A stretch of 64,000 bases of DNA from the NCBI GenBank assembly GCA_944323615.1, contig CALUTG010000004.1:19381-83380 (forward strand), given 5' to 3'. Positions 47,069 to 54,933 of the stretch are shown here, one piece after another. The stretch comes from Candidatus Gastranaerophilales bacterium. GTDB taxonomy: Bacteria > Cyanobacteriota > Vampirovibrionia > Gastranaerophilales > Gastranaerophilaceae. The position numbers were made by a program, and so were the translations under genes. Numbering within the stretch: the stretch's first letter is position 1; every line of letters begins with the position of its first letter. The notes under the pieces are model-generated. The model was not told where the DNA came from. It did no database searches and saw nothing but the letters and a program-made list of their open reading frames with translations.

Positions 47069-47153
47069 ATAAAATAATTTTTAAAGTGGTATGAGTAAAT
47101 GTATTTAAAGAAAATTAACAATTTAATAAAATATACGAAATGTATTTTAATTG

Positions 47154-47936
47154 TTAAACGAAATTGCTAAACCTTAAATCGTCAATCATGTAATTTGTTA
47201 AACCCAGTTCCTGTTTTATTTTATAAAAATCTTTTCTTATTTTTCGCTTTAATGATTTCTTTTGTTGTTCATTGCCTGTTAAAATCGTGTTCAAAGGCTG
47301 TTTTAATATGATCAAATTTTGAATAATTGGTGTAAGATATGGATATTTTTTATTTGTGATCTTAAAAAGTTGTGCGAGTTGTTCAGATGTTAAAACGGGT
47401 TTTTCTCTTTTGGGTATTTTTGCGATTCTTTTTACTTCAAAAGTGCAAGTTTTTTCAATATAGCCTTCATTTTGAAAATGTTTAATTATCTGATTCAGCA
47501 AAGTCAGAATATTCTTTATCCTAGGTTCGCTTACTTTGTTTTCTTGCATGTGCTTTTTGAAATCTTGCATATCTTGTACAGTTATATTTTTAAGCAATAA
47601 CTCTTTGAAATATGGAATAATTTTCGAATAAACAAAAGTTTTGTACGCCTGATAAGACATTTCACTTATAGTTTGTTGTTTTATTTTTAAAAACAATTCA
47701 CAAGCTTGAATAACTGTGATATCAGAATTTTTGCATTCAATATTTTTATCAACAATTTTGAATTTTTCTTCCGTTTTTACTAATTCTACGTATTCAAATT
47801 TATTTCCGACAGGCTTTATATTTTCTGACCTTTGCAAAAATCTTTCAGCTATAGTGGGATCAATTTCACAGAACATAACAATATCTTCAAGGGTAAATGT
47901 TTTTAATCTTTTTGCGACTTTAAGAATTTTATCCAC
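47154..47936 (-). CDS. Tyrosine-recombinase-like protein lacking catalytic residues
   Basis: A 260-residue third gene of the transposition operon. It starts at GTG 47936, 5 nt after AGGAGGT. An N-terminal winged-helix-like part (TFTLEDIVMFCEIDPTIAER) is followed by a phage-integrase SAM-like core-binding domain (residues about 80-165: TVIQACELFLKIKQQ, VQDMQDFKKHMQENK). The C-terminal domain is short and ends MIDDLRFSNFV, where active recombinases have H-x-L-R-H and a Tyr; the Arg/His/Tyr set is missing. It overlaps the ATPase gene by 8 bp. It may be a DNA-targeting subunit rather than an enzyme (inference). Confidence 0.6.
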   Translation of the reverse strand: MDKILKVAKRLKTFTLEDIVMFCEIDPTIAERFLQRSENIKPVGNKFEYVELVKTEEKFKIVDKNIECKNSDITVIQACELFLKIKQQTISEMSYQAYKTFVYSKIIPYFKELLLKNITVQDMQDFKKHMQENKVSEPRIKNILTLLNQIIKHFQNEGYIEKTCTFEVKRIAKIPKREKPVLTSEQLAQLFKITNKKYPYLTPIIQNLIILKQPLNTILTGNEQQKKSLKRKIRKDFYKIKQELGLTNYMIDDLRFSNFV

Positions 47937-48615
47937 AAAGTACCTCCTTGGCTATATTTTCATCAATCTGAGTAAATCCATTTGCTTGAGCGACTTTTTC
48001 TAAAACATCTATACTATTTACAATTTGTCTGAAACTTTTTGCTTTGTTATGAATTAAGTGAATTGCATCTTTTGTAATTTCGACTTCAGAAATCTCTTCA
48101 ACAATTTGTTTTATATCTGAATATTCAAACTCAGCAAAATTATAGATTTCAGAGATTCTATCAAATAAATGCGTATGTTTTTTGAGCTTGTGTTTTGCAA
48201 GTTGCATACCTACCAGAACTATCGGCACGCCTGTTTCGTCGTGCAAATCTCTCAAAGTTTCAATTGTTCTAAAATCAGCTAGCAAATAATCAATTTCATC
48301 AACTATTATCATCTGCGGATTTGTTATTAGTGCATTAACGCATTGTCTGAAAATATCAGCGGTATAAAATCTTGGAATTTCATCAAGCTCTTTTGCAATT
48401 TCTTCTAGCATCCACTTTGGACTCATGGAATTTGTTGCCCTGATATAGATTGCATCATATTGGATTGATAAATAAAGTGCTGTTTTAGTTTTGCCAAGTC
48501 CTGCATTTCCATATACCAATCCGATTTTAGTTATATTCTCCGGTTTATTTTTTAGGTTATGAATAAGATTGATAAATCCTTTGACATTCTTGGTTTTAAC
48601 AAAAATCGGTTTCAT
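47929..48615 (-). CDS. AAA ATPase, transposition protein (MuB/TniB/TnsC-like)
   Basis: I choose ATG 48615 (AAGGAG 9 nt upstream), 228 residues; the ATG at 48684 lies deeper in the transposase gene. Walker A GNAGLGKTKTAL and Walker B MIIVDEIDYLL are intact, with sensor-type IVLVGMQLAKHKL. Such ATPases choose the target DNA and activate the DDE transposase. It overlaps the transposase by 20 bp and the next gene by 8 bp, so one operon encodes all three. Confidence 0.88.
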   Translation of the reverse strand: MKPIFVKTKNVKGFINLIHNLKNKPENITKIGLVYGNAGLGKTKTALYLSIQYDAIYIRATNSMSPKWMLEEIAKELDEIPRFYTADIFRQCVNALITNPQMIIVDEIDYLLADFRTIETLRDLHDETGVPIVLVGMQLAKHKLKKHTHLFDRISEIYNFAEFEYSDIKQIVEEISEVEITKDAIHLIHNKAKSFRQIVNSIDVLEKVAQANGFTQIDENIAKEVLCG

Positions 48616-50563
48616 ATTCTTCGAACTCCTTTGATTCTTTATAACTTGCAAGCCATACTCTATCATCGTTTGAGGTGCAACCATATTCCATTAAGTATTC
48701 ATATCGTTCTCGACTTGTTTTGAATAATGGTTTGACTGCAGGGTTATATTTTTCTGGTTTTTCTTTTTTGACTTCTATTTTTGGGGGTAAATATATCTCT
48801 TCAGCCTCATCTATCTCACACTTCAAAATCTCTAAATCCTTAATATTCAAAAACTCCTTGCAAGCTTTTATTGTCCTATTTTTAAGTTGTTTTTGTTTTT
48901 GAATTTTCTGCTTATAATCTTCAATATCCTTAATTTCGCCCGTATAATGTGCAAGCGGATGAGTGAGCGTTATTCTATCGGCTCTGCATAAAAACTTACC
49001 ACTCGTTGTATAAACATTGATATAGCTTAAATCGAATAAACTATACTTTATTATCACCTTTTGTCTCAAGCCATAAAGTGCATCGTTGTAATAATAAGCT
49101 TTCAAAAATCTTATTCCCTGACTTGTGATGGTTTTGATTTCTTGAGCCATCATTAAATCATCAAGTTCCCTTGGATTAATTTCTTGTCGCTCAATACTAT
49201 CAAGTATTTTTTTGATGCTTCTTGTTCTATCATTCGGACAAGGCAGAGAATTTTTGTACTCAAGCCAACTGTTTATCATCTGAATTGTTTGCTGAATAGT
49301 GGGAGTAAATTCAGTATGAATTTCGCTATGAAATTTTTCATTTCGGCGAAGTCTTGCAGGCTTATTTTCTATGCTTGTTCCAATGTAGCTTGGTAGCAGC
49401 TTTTCAAAACTTTCTTGCATTTCTAAAAAGAATCTTTCAATTACTTTTGCTCTGGCATTATATGGATTTGCAAAAACAGTTGTGATACCTAATTTTTCAT
49501 AAATACCTTTTAGTCCAACTTCATTGAAGTCAGCTCTACCCATAAAGTATTTACCCCTGAAAGCCTTGCCGTTATCAAGATAAACAAACTTTGGTATTTT
49601 ACCTAAATTCAAAATGGCATTTCTTAAACCTGATGCGATATTTTGTGTGTTTTCTTCAAGCATTATTTCATACCCGACCAACGCAGTTGATTTCCAATCC
49701 AAAAACCCGATTAATGTTGCTCTACAAGGTTTGCCCGTAAACGGATTTATTACTTGGAAGTTTAATCGTTTTCCGTCAGCTACAAGAACTTCACCAACTT
49801 CTATTTTAGAAATGTCTCTTTTAATATGTGGAATAACCTCTTCTTTTAAAGTTTTTTCGCCATCACGCAAAAGTGTCCATTTATCAAAATAATTCGCCTT
49901 ATACCAATTTGCAAACCTTCTAAACGTAGGCGGAGCAGGTATATATTCAGCCCCCTGATTTTTAAGAACATATTGAGTCAAAGAAATAGCTTTTCCTATG
50001 CTAAATTTATTTGAGTGCAGGAGCAATTTCAAAAATATTTGTTTTTCGTATTCCGTAAGGCAAGTTCTTGAATAATCTTCATAATGATAATTTGGAATTA
50101 AAAGCTCGTAATTATTACTATTGCCTAAAACTCGTTTCCATCTTTGAAGCGTACCAATTGATACTTTACCAAGTTTTGCATAAATTCCAGGATACAAAAC
50201 TTGTGCGTTGTAGGCACTCAAAAAATCAGTATCAAATTGTGTTTTATTTTGTTGATTTTTACGCTGATTTTTCCAGAGATTTAATAAATCTAACCTTGCA
50301 AGCGCAATTGTTTTAGCCTTATCTGGCTTATGGAAATCGATTGGAATCGGAAGTAGCTTTTTGTTATAACTTGGAATGATTTTTGAATAATATTTTTCTT
50401 GCATTTCAGGTTCAATGCTTGATAGCAAAATCTTAAAACTCTTTCCGCCTTTGACAACGACATCTTTGGTTTGATATTTACCCTTTGAAAGTCTAATAGC
50501 ACGAGTGCTAACACCTTTAAGTTCTGCTAGTTCTACAATTGTAATGTATTTTTCTTCATTCAT
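48596..50563 (-). CDS. DDE transposase, MuA/TnsB-like (rve core)
   Basis: A 655-residue transposase. The N-terminal MerR/Mu-type HTH (TIVELAELKGVSTRAIRLS) is followed by DNA-binding domains, an rve core at residues about 250-390 and a beta-barrel Mu-C-like domain. The three acidic residues are visible: VADGKRLNF (near 261), VYLDNGKAF (near 328) and ERFFLEM (near 375). With its ATPase it should cut and join the element's ends. RBS AGGAG 9 nt upstream. I found no clear end repeats directly next to it. The gene is intact. Confidence 0.9.
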   Translation of the reverse strand: MNEEKYITIVELAELKGVSTRAIRLSKGKYQTKDVVVKGGKSFKILLSSIEPEMQEKYYSKIIPSYNKKLLPIPIDFHKPDKAKTIALARLDLLNLWKNQRKNQQNKTQFDTDFLSAYNAQVLYPGIYAKLGKVSIGTLQRWKRVLGNSNNYELLIPNYHYEDYSRTCLTEYEKQIFLKLLLHSNKFSIGKAISLTQYVLKNQGAEYIPAPPTFRRFANWYKANYFDKWTLLRDGEKTLKEEVIPHIKRDISKIEVGEVLVADGKRLNFQVINPFTGKPCRATLIGFLDWKSTALVGYEIMLEENTQNIASGLRNAILNLGKIPKFVYLDNGKAFRGKYFMGRADFNEVGLKGIYEKLGITTVFANPYNARAKVIERFFLEMQESFEKLLPSYIGTSIENKPARLRRNEKFHSEIHTEFTPTIQQTIQMINSWLEYKNSLPCPNDRTRSIKKILDSIERQEINPRELDDLMMAQEIKTITSQGIRFLKAYYYNDALYGLRQKVIIKYSLFDLSYINVYTTSGKFLCRADRITLTHPLAHYTGEIKDIEDYKQKIQKQKQLKNRTIKACKEFLNIKDLEILKCEIDEAEEIYLPPKIEVKKEKPEKYNPAVKPLFKTSRERYEYLMEYGCTSNDDRVWLASYKESKEFEEYETDFC

Positions 50564-50805
50564 TACTTTGGGCTCCTGTGGGTATTTCGCCTGTATTCGC
50601 CTAAGTCGGCTTATAGGCTCAATTATCCTACGTCGCCATCGTAGTGCTCACGCACCGGCTACGCATTCCATCTATCACTCTGAAGCTGGAAGAATGGAAG
50701 TGTTTCCCAGTTACTTTGTATCATTTGAACACATAGTTGGAAAGAGTATGGGACTTGATGTTTCCACAAAACGAGTTAAGATGTGTGTACCCCAAGGAGC
50801 TACTA

Positions 50806-51081
50806 ATGAAGAAAGAACTTAAAAAACAAATCCAACAGCTTGAACAAAAAATGGGAAGAAGCCCGAATAATATGAATAACGGCGGGAGTCATTTTCTTTA
50901 TCATAGAGAACAGATGATAAGGTTTAAACTTATGCAAGCTGGTATCAGCCAGAAAAAACTTGCAAAACACTTAAACCTAACCGAAAGCTATATTTCAAAA
51001 CTAATTACCGGTGAACGATATAACCAAGACTTTGAAATTTTCTTGAGAAAAACTTTACAATTTGATTATTGTTTTATTTAA
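50806..51081 (+). CDS. XRE-type HTH protein, divergent from the transposase
   Basis: A 91-residue protein from ATG 50806 (AAGGAG at 50794-50799). The helix-turn-helix is clear (MQAGISQKKLAKHLNLTESYISKLITGER near residues 42-68, split here by eye). The N-terminus is a Lys/Gln helix. The 240-bp divergent spacer carries several short inverted repeats (GCCTAAG ... CTTATAGGC near 50601-50620). It probably represses the transposition operon or itself. Confidence 0.75.
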   Translation: MKKELKKQIQQLEQKMGRSPNNMNNGGSHFLYHREQMIRFKLMQAGISQKKLAKHLNLTESYISKLITGERYNQDFEIFLRKTLQFDYCFI

Positions 51082-51120
51082 ATTGGCTTTTAAATATACA
51101 AACTTTTTAAGCTTAAAATA

Positions 51121-51150
51121 TTGACAAAAACACAATTGTAGTGGGATAAT
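51121..51150 (+). promoter_or_regulatory. Promoter of the sce7726 operon
   Basis: Perfect TTGACA at 51121-51126, an 18-bp spacer, and GATAAT at 51145-51150. The message would have only about 12 nt before the ATG at 51169 and no Shine-Dalgarno. Confidence 0.6.
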
Positions 51151-51168
51151 AAATAATAATTTATAAAA

Positions 51169-52020
51169 ATGACAAGTTCAAATTTAATATTAAATAGAGT
51201 TTTCTCTAAAAATACTTTAAAAGCGTTACTTGATGGTGATAAAAAAGCGGGTAATGCATATTATGCTGTAATCAAAAGATATTTAATATCATCGTTAAAT
51301 AAAAAAAATAAAGATTTAATTAGTGAAATCTACAAAACATTAAAACATACTTATCGTAACGAATATTATTATAAAAATACCTTACTAAATAATTTGTTAT
51401 TTAAATTTCACAATCCATTAAAAACTACTGCTTTGACAGAGATTCCCGTTTCTAAATCTATTGCAGACTTTATTTTGTTAAACGGAAAAGCTACTGTCTA
51501 TGAAATTAAAACTGAATTAGATACTTTTGATAGATTGAATTCTCAATTAATTAATTACTATAAAGCATTTGATAATGTATGTGTTGTTGTCCCTGAAATA
51601 AAACTAGAGACAATTAAAAATAAATTAAAGAATCATAATATTGGAATATATTACATATCAAAACGTGGTGCTTTAAAAAAATATAGAGAACCTATTTCAT
51701 ATATTGCTGAGTTAGATTATGATACAATCTTTAAAATTTTACGGAAATATGAATATGAAAATATTATCTCAAAATATTATGAACTACCAGAAGTTTCACA
51801 ATTTAAATACTATAAAGCTTGTAAAGAACTCTTTAAAACAATTCCATTAGATAAGGTGTATAGTGATTTTAAAGTGCAATTAAAACAACGAACTAAAATA
51901 AATTTAGAATTAATACAAAGTGTTCCGAAAGAAATAAAAAGTGTAGTATATTTTTCTAAATTAAAAGAAACTGAGTATAAAACCCTAGAGACCTTTTTAG
52001 AAAGAAAGTTTGGAGGTTAA
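51169..52020 (+). CDS. sce7726 family protein (PD-(D/E)XK-like)
   Basis: A 283-residue protein of the sce7726 family. SIADFILLNGKATVYEIKTE near residues 99-118 forms a D ... E-x-K nuclease-type motif. The remainder is helical and Lys/Tyr-rich. sce7726 and sce7725 genes usually occur as a pair of unknown function. No Shine-Dalgarno is present. It ends 4 bp before the sce7725 start and heads a three-gene operon with the RES-domain gene. A nuclease role in phage defence is inferred from motif and context only. Confidence 0.82.
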   Translation: MTSSNLILNRVFSKNTLKALLDGDKKAGNAYYAVIKRYLISSLNKKNKDLISEIYKTLKHTYRNEYYYKNTLLNNLLFKFHNPLKTTALTEIPVSKSIADFILLNGKATVYEIKTELDTFDRLNSQLINYYKAFDNVCVVVPEIKLETIKNKLKNHNIGIYYISKRGALKKYREPISYIAELDYDTIFKILRKYEYENIISKYYELPEVSQFKYYKACKELFKTIPLDKVYSDFKVQLKQRTKINLELIQSVPKEIKSVVYFSKLKETEYKTLETFLERKFGG

Positions 52021-52024
52021 ATAT

Positions 52025-52939
52025 ATGTACTTCCCATATTTAAGAGGACGCCAATTTGAACTAATAGCATTAAGAGAATTAATTGAAAATAATCTAATTG
52101 GAAATCATATATATCCTGTTATTGAACCTGTTAAATTATCTAGTACTTTGACAAAAACTTTAAATGTTTTCAAAGAAAATAATAGAAATTTAGCTATTAT
52201 CATGAACCCATGCGTTGGGAATCTTGATTTCAAAAAACTTAATGATTCAGAAGATAAAGTTTGTAAAACAATGAATGAAATCATTAATATTTCTAATATA
52301 AAAAAAGGCTTTCACCTTAGTAAATTTATTCCAGAATATACTGATAATATTCAAAACATTGTCTTAATTGTTAAAAATCGTGACACTATAAAATCATATA
52401 ATGAAATCTATTCAAGAGAGATCGAACCTGAGTTTACATTAATGCTAGATGAAGCTAGAAGAATTATTCGAAATAGACATCGAGTTCTTTTAAATGATAA
52501 TTTCAATAAACAAGAAAAAAATGCAAACTATGAAAACACTGATGAGTTTTATACAAATGATCATTTATACTATAAAGATGATGGTTACGTTGGTTTTTCA
52601 GATTTTTCTATTGTTGGTGATGAATATTCAGAGTCAGGTTTTGCACCATATGCAGTAGCGATACATATTGTTTATTTTGATGAAAATAACGATTTAAGAG
52701 TGAGACATTTTGTATCAGATACCAATGATGATTATACAGATACAACTGGAAAATTCTATGAAGCATTAGAAAAATTAATTGCTTGGAATCAAGAAATGAA
52801 ATTAGATACATATGCTATGAGAACATTTCAAAAGCTATATGACGAGGAATCATATCCAGGTTTAGGAACTGTAAAAAAACTCTCTATTATGCATCATATA
52901 GAGCTTGTAAGCAAATTTCTTGATGAACAGGATCACTAG
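52025..52939 (+). CDS. sce7725 family protein (beta-protein-like)
   Basis: A 304-residue protein from ATG 52025 with RBS TGGAGGT at 52011-52017. The N-terminus MYFPYLRGRQFELIALREL is typical for sce7725, related to T4 beta-protein-like families. The middle holds acidic tracts (NDDYTDTTG). No catalytic motif is known. It is the partner of the upstream sce7726 gene and lies 3 bp before the RES-domain gene. Confidence 0.82.
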   Translation: MYFPYLRGRQFELIALRELIENNLIGNHIYPVIEPVKLSSTLTKTLNVFKENNRNLAIIMNPCVGNLDFKKLNDSEDKVCKTMNEIINISNIKKGFHLSKFIPEYTDNIQNIVLIVKNRDTIKSYNEIYSREIEPEFTLMLDEARRIIRNRHRVLLNDNFNKQEKNANYENTDEFYTNDHLYYKDDGYVGFSDFSIVGDEYSESGFAPYAVAIHIVYFDENNDLRVRHFVSDTNDDYTDTTGKFYEALEKLIAWNQEMKLDTYAMRTFQKLYDEESYPGLGTVKKLSIMHHIELVSKFLDEQDH

Positions 52940-52942
52940 TAT

Positions 52943-54055
52943 ATGAAATTTTGTAGTAATTGTTTTAACGATACTGAGATTAAAAATATTATAAATAGTA
53001 TAAATAATACGGATGTTTGTGACATTCATAATGTTAAATCTGAACATATATATGATACTGATAAACATGACAATTTAGTTCCTTATTTTGAAGCATTAGT
53101 TGATGTATATACTGTAGCGTCAGAATCTCAGATTGAAATTGATAAAGCAAAATACGTCCGTTTGAAATATGATTTACTTTATAATTGGAAGATTTTTAAT
53201 GATGTTTGTAAACCTGAAAATGTCCATAACATTGTAAAAAGTATATGCAAGGAAAAATATGAAGAAAGTCCAAGTCTCTTTGATAATGATATTGTTATTG
53301 AGGAGTTATTTGACTTGGAATATAAAAAAGAATATTCTTTACTTAAAACTTATTCTTGGGATGATTTTAAAACTAGCTTGATAAAGAATAACAGATACCA
53401 TACAAATATATTTAATAAAAAATTATTTGAACAATATTGTTGGGCAGCCCCTAAATTTTATTCTGCTGGTACAAAATTTTATCGTGGCAGAATTTCTGAC
53501 AAGAATGGATATTCTTTAGAGGATATGGGGTGTCCTCCTTTAAAAAATTCTAAAGCAGGAAGAGTAAATGCAGAGGGAGTTGAGTGTCTTTATCTTGCAA
53601 ATAACATTGAAACAACAATAAATGAAGTTAGAGCAGGTGTGGCTGACTATATCACAATTGCGACCTTTGAACTTCAGAAAGATATTATTATTGCGGATTT
53701 GAAAAATATAAATAAAATTAGTCCTTTTTCAATTCCTGATTCTAATTTTCTAGTTAATTATGCTATAAATAAGGTGCATCTTTCTAAAATTAATGAAGAA
53801 ATGTCAAAGGTCGTTCGTTTAAGCGATACAAAATTAGATTATATTCCAACTCAATACATATGTGATTTTATTAAAACTCTTGAGAGAGAGGGCTCTACAA
53901 ACGAAGTAGTAAGATTTGCTGGAGTAGAATATGATAGTACTTTAAGTTCGAATGGTTATAATATTGCCATATTTGACCCAACTTTATTTAAAGCTACAAA
54001 TATTGAGATACGCCAAATTAATTCTTTAAAATACGAATCAACAAAAATTATGTAA
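52943..54055 (+). CDS. RES-domain protein (NAD+ phosphorylase-like) with Cys/His N-terminus
   Basis: A 370-residue protein. The N-terminal 40 residues have Cys/His pairs (FCSNCFND, CDIHN), suggesting a metal-binding module. A helical middle precedes the RES domain at about residues 180-345: KFYRGRISDKNGYS with the Arg, YLANNIETTINEVRAG with Glu, and a later Ser. RES toxins break down NAD+. A RES domain linked with sce7725/sce7726 suggests an abortive defence cassette in which NAD+ loss kills the infected cell (inference). Starts 3 bp after sce7725. Confidence 0.78.
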   Translation: MKFCSNCFNDTEIKNIINSINNTDVCDIHNVKSEHIYDTDKHDNLVPYFEALVDVYTVASESQIEIDKAKYVRLKYDLLYNWKIFNDVCKPENVHNIVKSICKEKYEESPSLFDNDIVIEELFDLEYKKEYSLLKTYSWDDFKTSLIKNNRYHTNIFNKKLFEQYCWAAPKFYSAGTKFYRGRISDKNGYSLEDMGCPPLKNSKAGRVNAEGVECLYLANNIETTINEVRAGVADYITIATFELQKDIIIADLKNINKISPFSIPDSNFLVNYAINKVHLSKINEEMSKVVRLSDTKLDYIPTQYICDFIKTLEREGSTNEVVRFAGVEYDSTLSSNGYNIAIFDPTLFKATNIEIRQINSLKYESTKIM

Positions 54056-54108
54056 ACGTAAAATACATATTCTAGATAAAATGTTTTTTAATATGCTCCC
54101 CACAAAAC

Positions 54109-54146
54109 GTTACATAATTGGTAACACTTTGCTAATTTTGTTACAT
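54109..54146 (+). repeat. GTTAC inverted repeats upstream of the recombinase
   Basis: GTTAC at 54109-54113 and GTAAC at 54121-54125 form a symmetric pair with a 7-bp centre, and GTTACAT recurs at 54140-54146. The arrangement resembles core sites of tyrosine recombinases. More GTAACA words lie on the other side of the gene. Confidence 0.5.
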
Positions 54147-54206
54147 AGTAAGACACGTTTCGTGGCTTCAGAGGTAATATGAACAACAGTAAAGGAGTAT
54201 ATTGAT

Positions 54207-54752
54207 ATGACAGCAGTAGAGCCAATTAGAGATAAAAGTTTAATAGATATGGTTAAACGAATTTTAAAAAGACAAGGTTCAAGAAATCATTTATTATTTG
54301 TTATGGGAATAAATATCGGATTAAGGATTTCGGACACTTTAAAATTAAAAGTCAAAGATGTCAGAAACAAGGATTATATCGAACTTTACGAACAAAAAAC
54401 AAAGAAATTTAAACGATTTCCTATAGTTGATGCATATAAGCCAGATTTGGAAGATTTTATTATTGGAAAAGATGATGAAGAGTGGCTCTTTGCAAGTCGT
54501 AGAGGTGGTAAACCAATAACAAGAATACAAGCATATAGAATATTACAAGATGCTTGCTTTGAGGCTGGAATAACTGCAAGAATTGGTACGCATACATTAA
54601 GAAAGACATTTGGCTATCATTTCTATCAAGAGCATAAAGATATTGGTTTGTTACAATACCTTTTTAATCATTCTTCGCAACGGATAACCCTTTTATACAT
54701 AGGTATTACACAGGAACTTATTGATAGTAAACTCCGTAGTTTTGCTTTGTAA
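54207..54752 (+). CDS. Tyrosine recombinase, catalytic domain only
   Basis: A 181-residue phage-integrase family protein without the N-terminal core-binding domain. The active-site set is present: GLRISDTLKLK (Arg I), THTLRKTFGYHF (His-x-x-Arg) and a terminal Tyr in LLYIGITQ. Single-domain recombinases of this size occur in mobile elements and in DNA inversion systems. RBS AAAGGAG. It is flanked by GTTACA repeats on both sides and stands just upstream of the giant gene, so it may act at those sites. Confidence 0.85.
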   Translation: MTAVEPIRDKSLIDMVKRILKRQGSRNHLLFVMGINIGLRISDTLKLKVKDVRNKDYIELYEQKTKKFKRFPIVDAYKPDLEDFIIGKDDEEWLFASRRGGKPITRIQAYRILQDACFEAGITARIGTHTLRKTFGYHFYQEHKDIGLLQYLFNHSSQRITLLYIGITQELIDSKLRSFAL

Positions 54753-54857
54753 ATTGTAACAATTTTGTCCGAATTGTAACAATTTCTCGAAAAATCCTAA
54801 AGTTTTCACTAAAAAATGCCGATAAAACATGTAACACAATAGAAATTGTGTTACATG
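54752..54857 (+). repeat. Direct and inverted GTAACA repeats after the recombinase
   Basis: AATTGTAACAATTT at 54752-54765 is repeated exactly at 54772-54785 (20 bp apart). Further on, CATGTAACACAAT (54828-54840) and its exact complement (54845-54857) form a 13-bp palindrome with a 4-nt centre. They fill the gap before the giant gene and look like recombinase or regulator binding sites; the palindrome could also act as terminator of the recombinase gene. Confidence 0.65.
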
Positions 54858-54933
54858 TCTGAGGTTAATGTGCTTGCATTAAAGTCTAAACAGCACTTTA
54901 AGACTTGACAGGAAAGATGATAAAGGTAGTGCA

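Noticed and set aside
53000..53100. Minus-strand frames inside the sce7725 and RES genes
   Set aside because: AT-rich shadow frames without RBS; the plus-strand genes are clearly coding.
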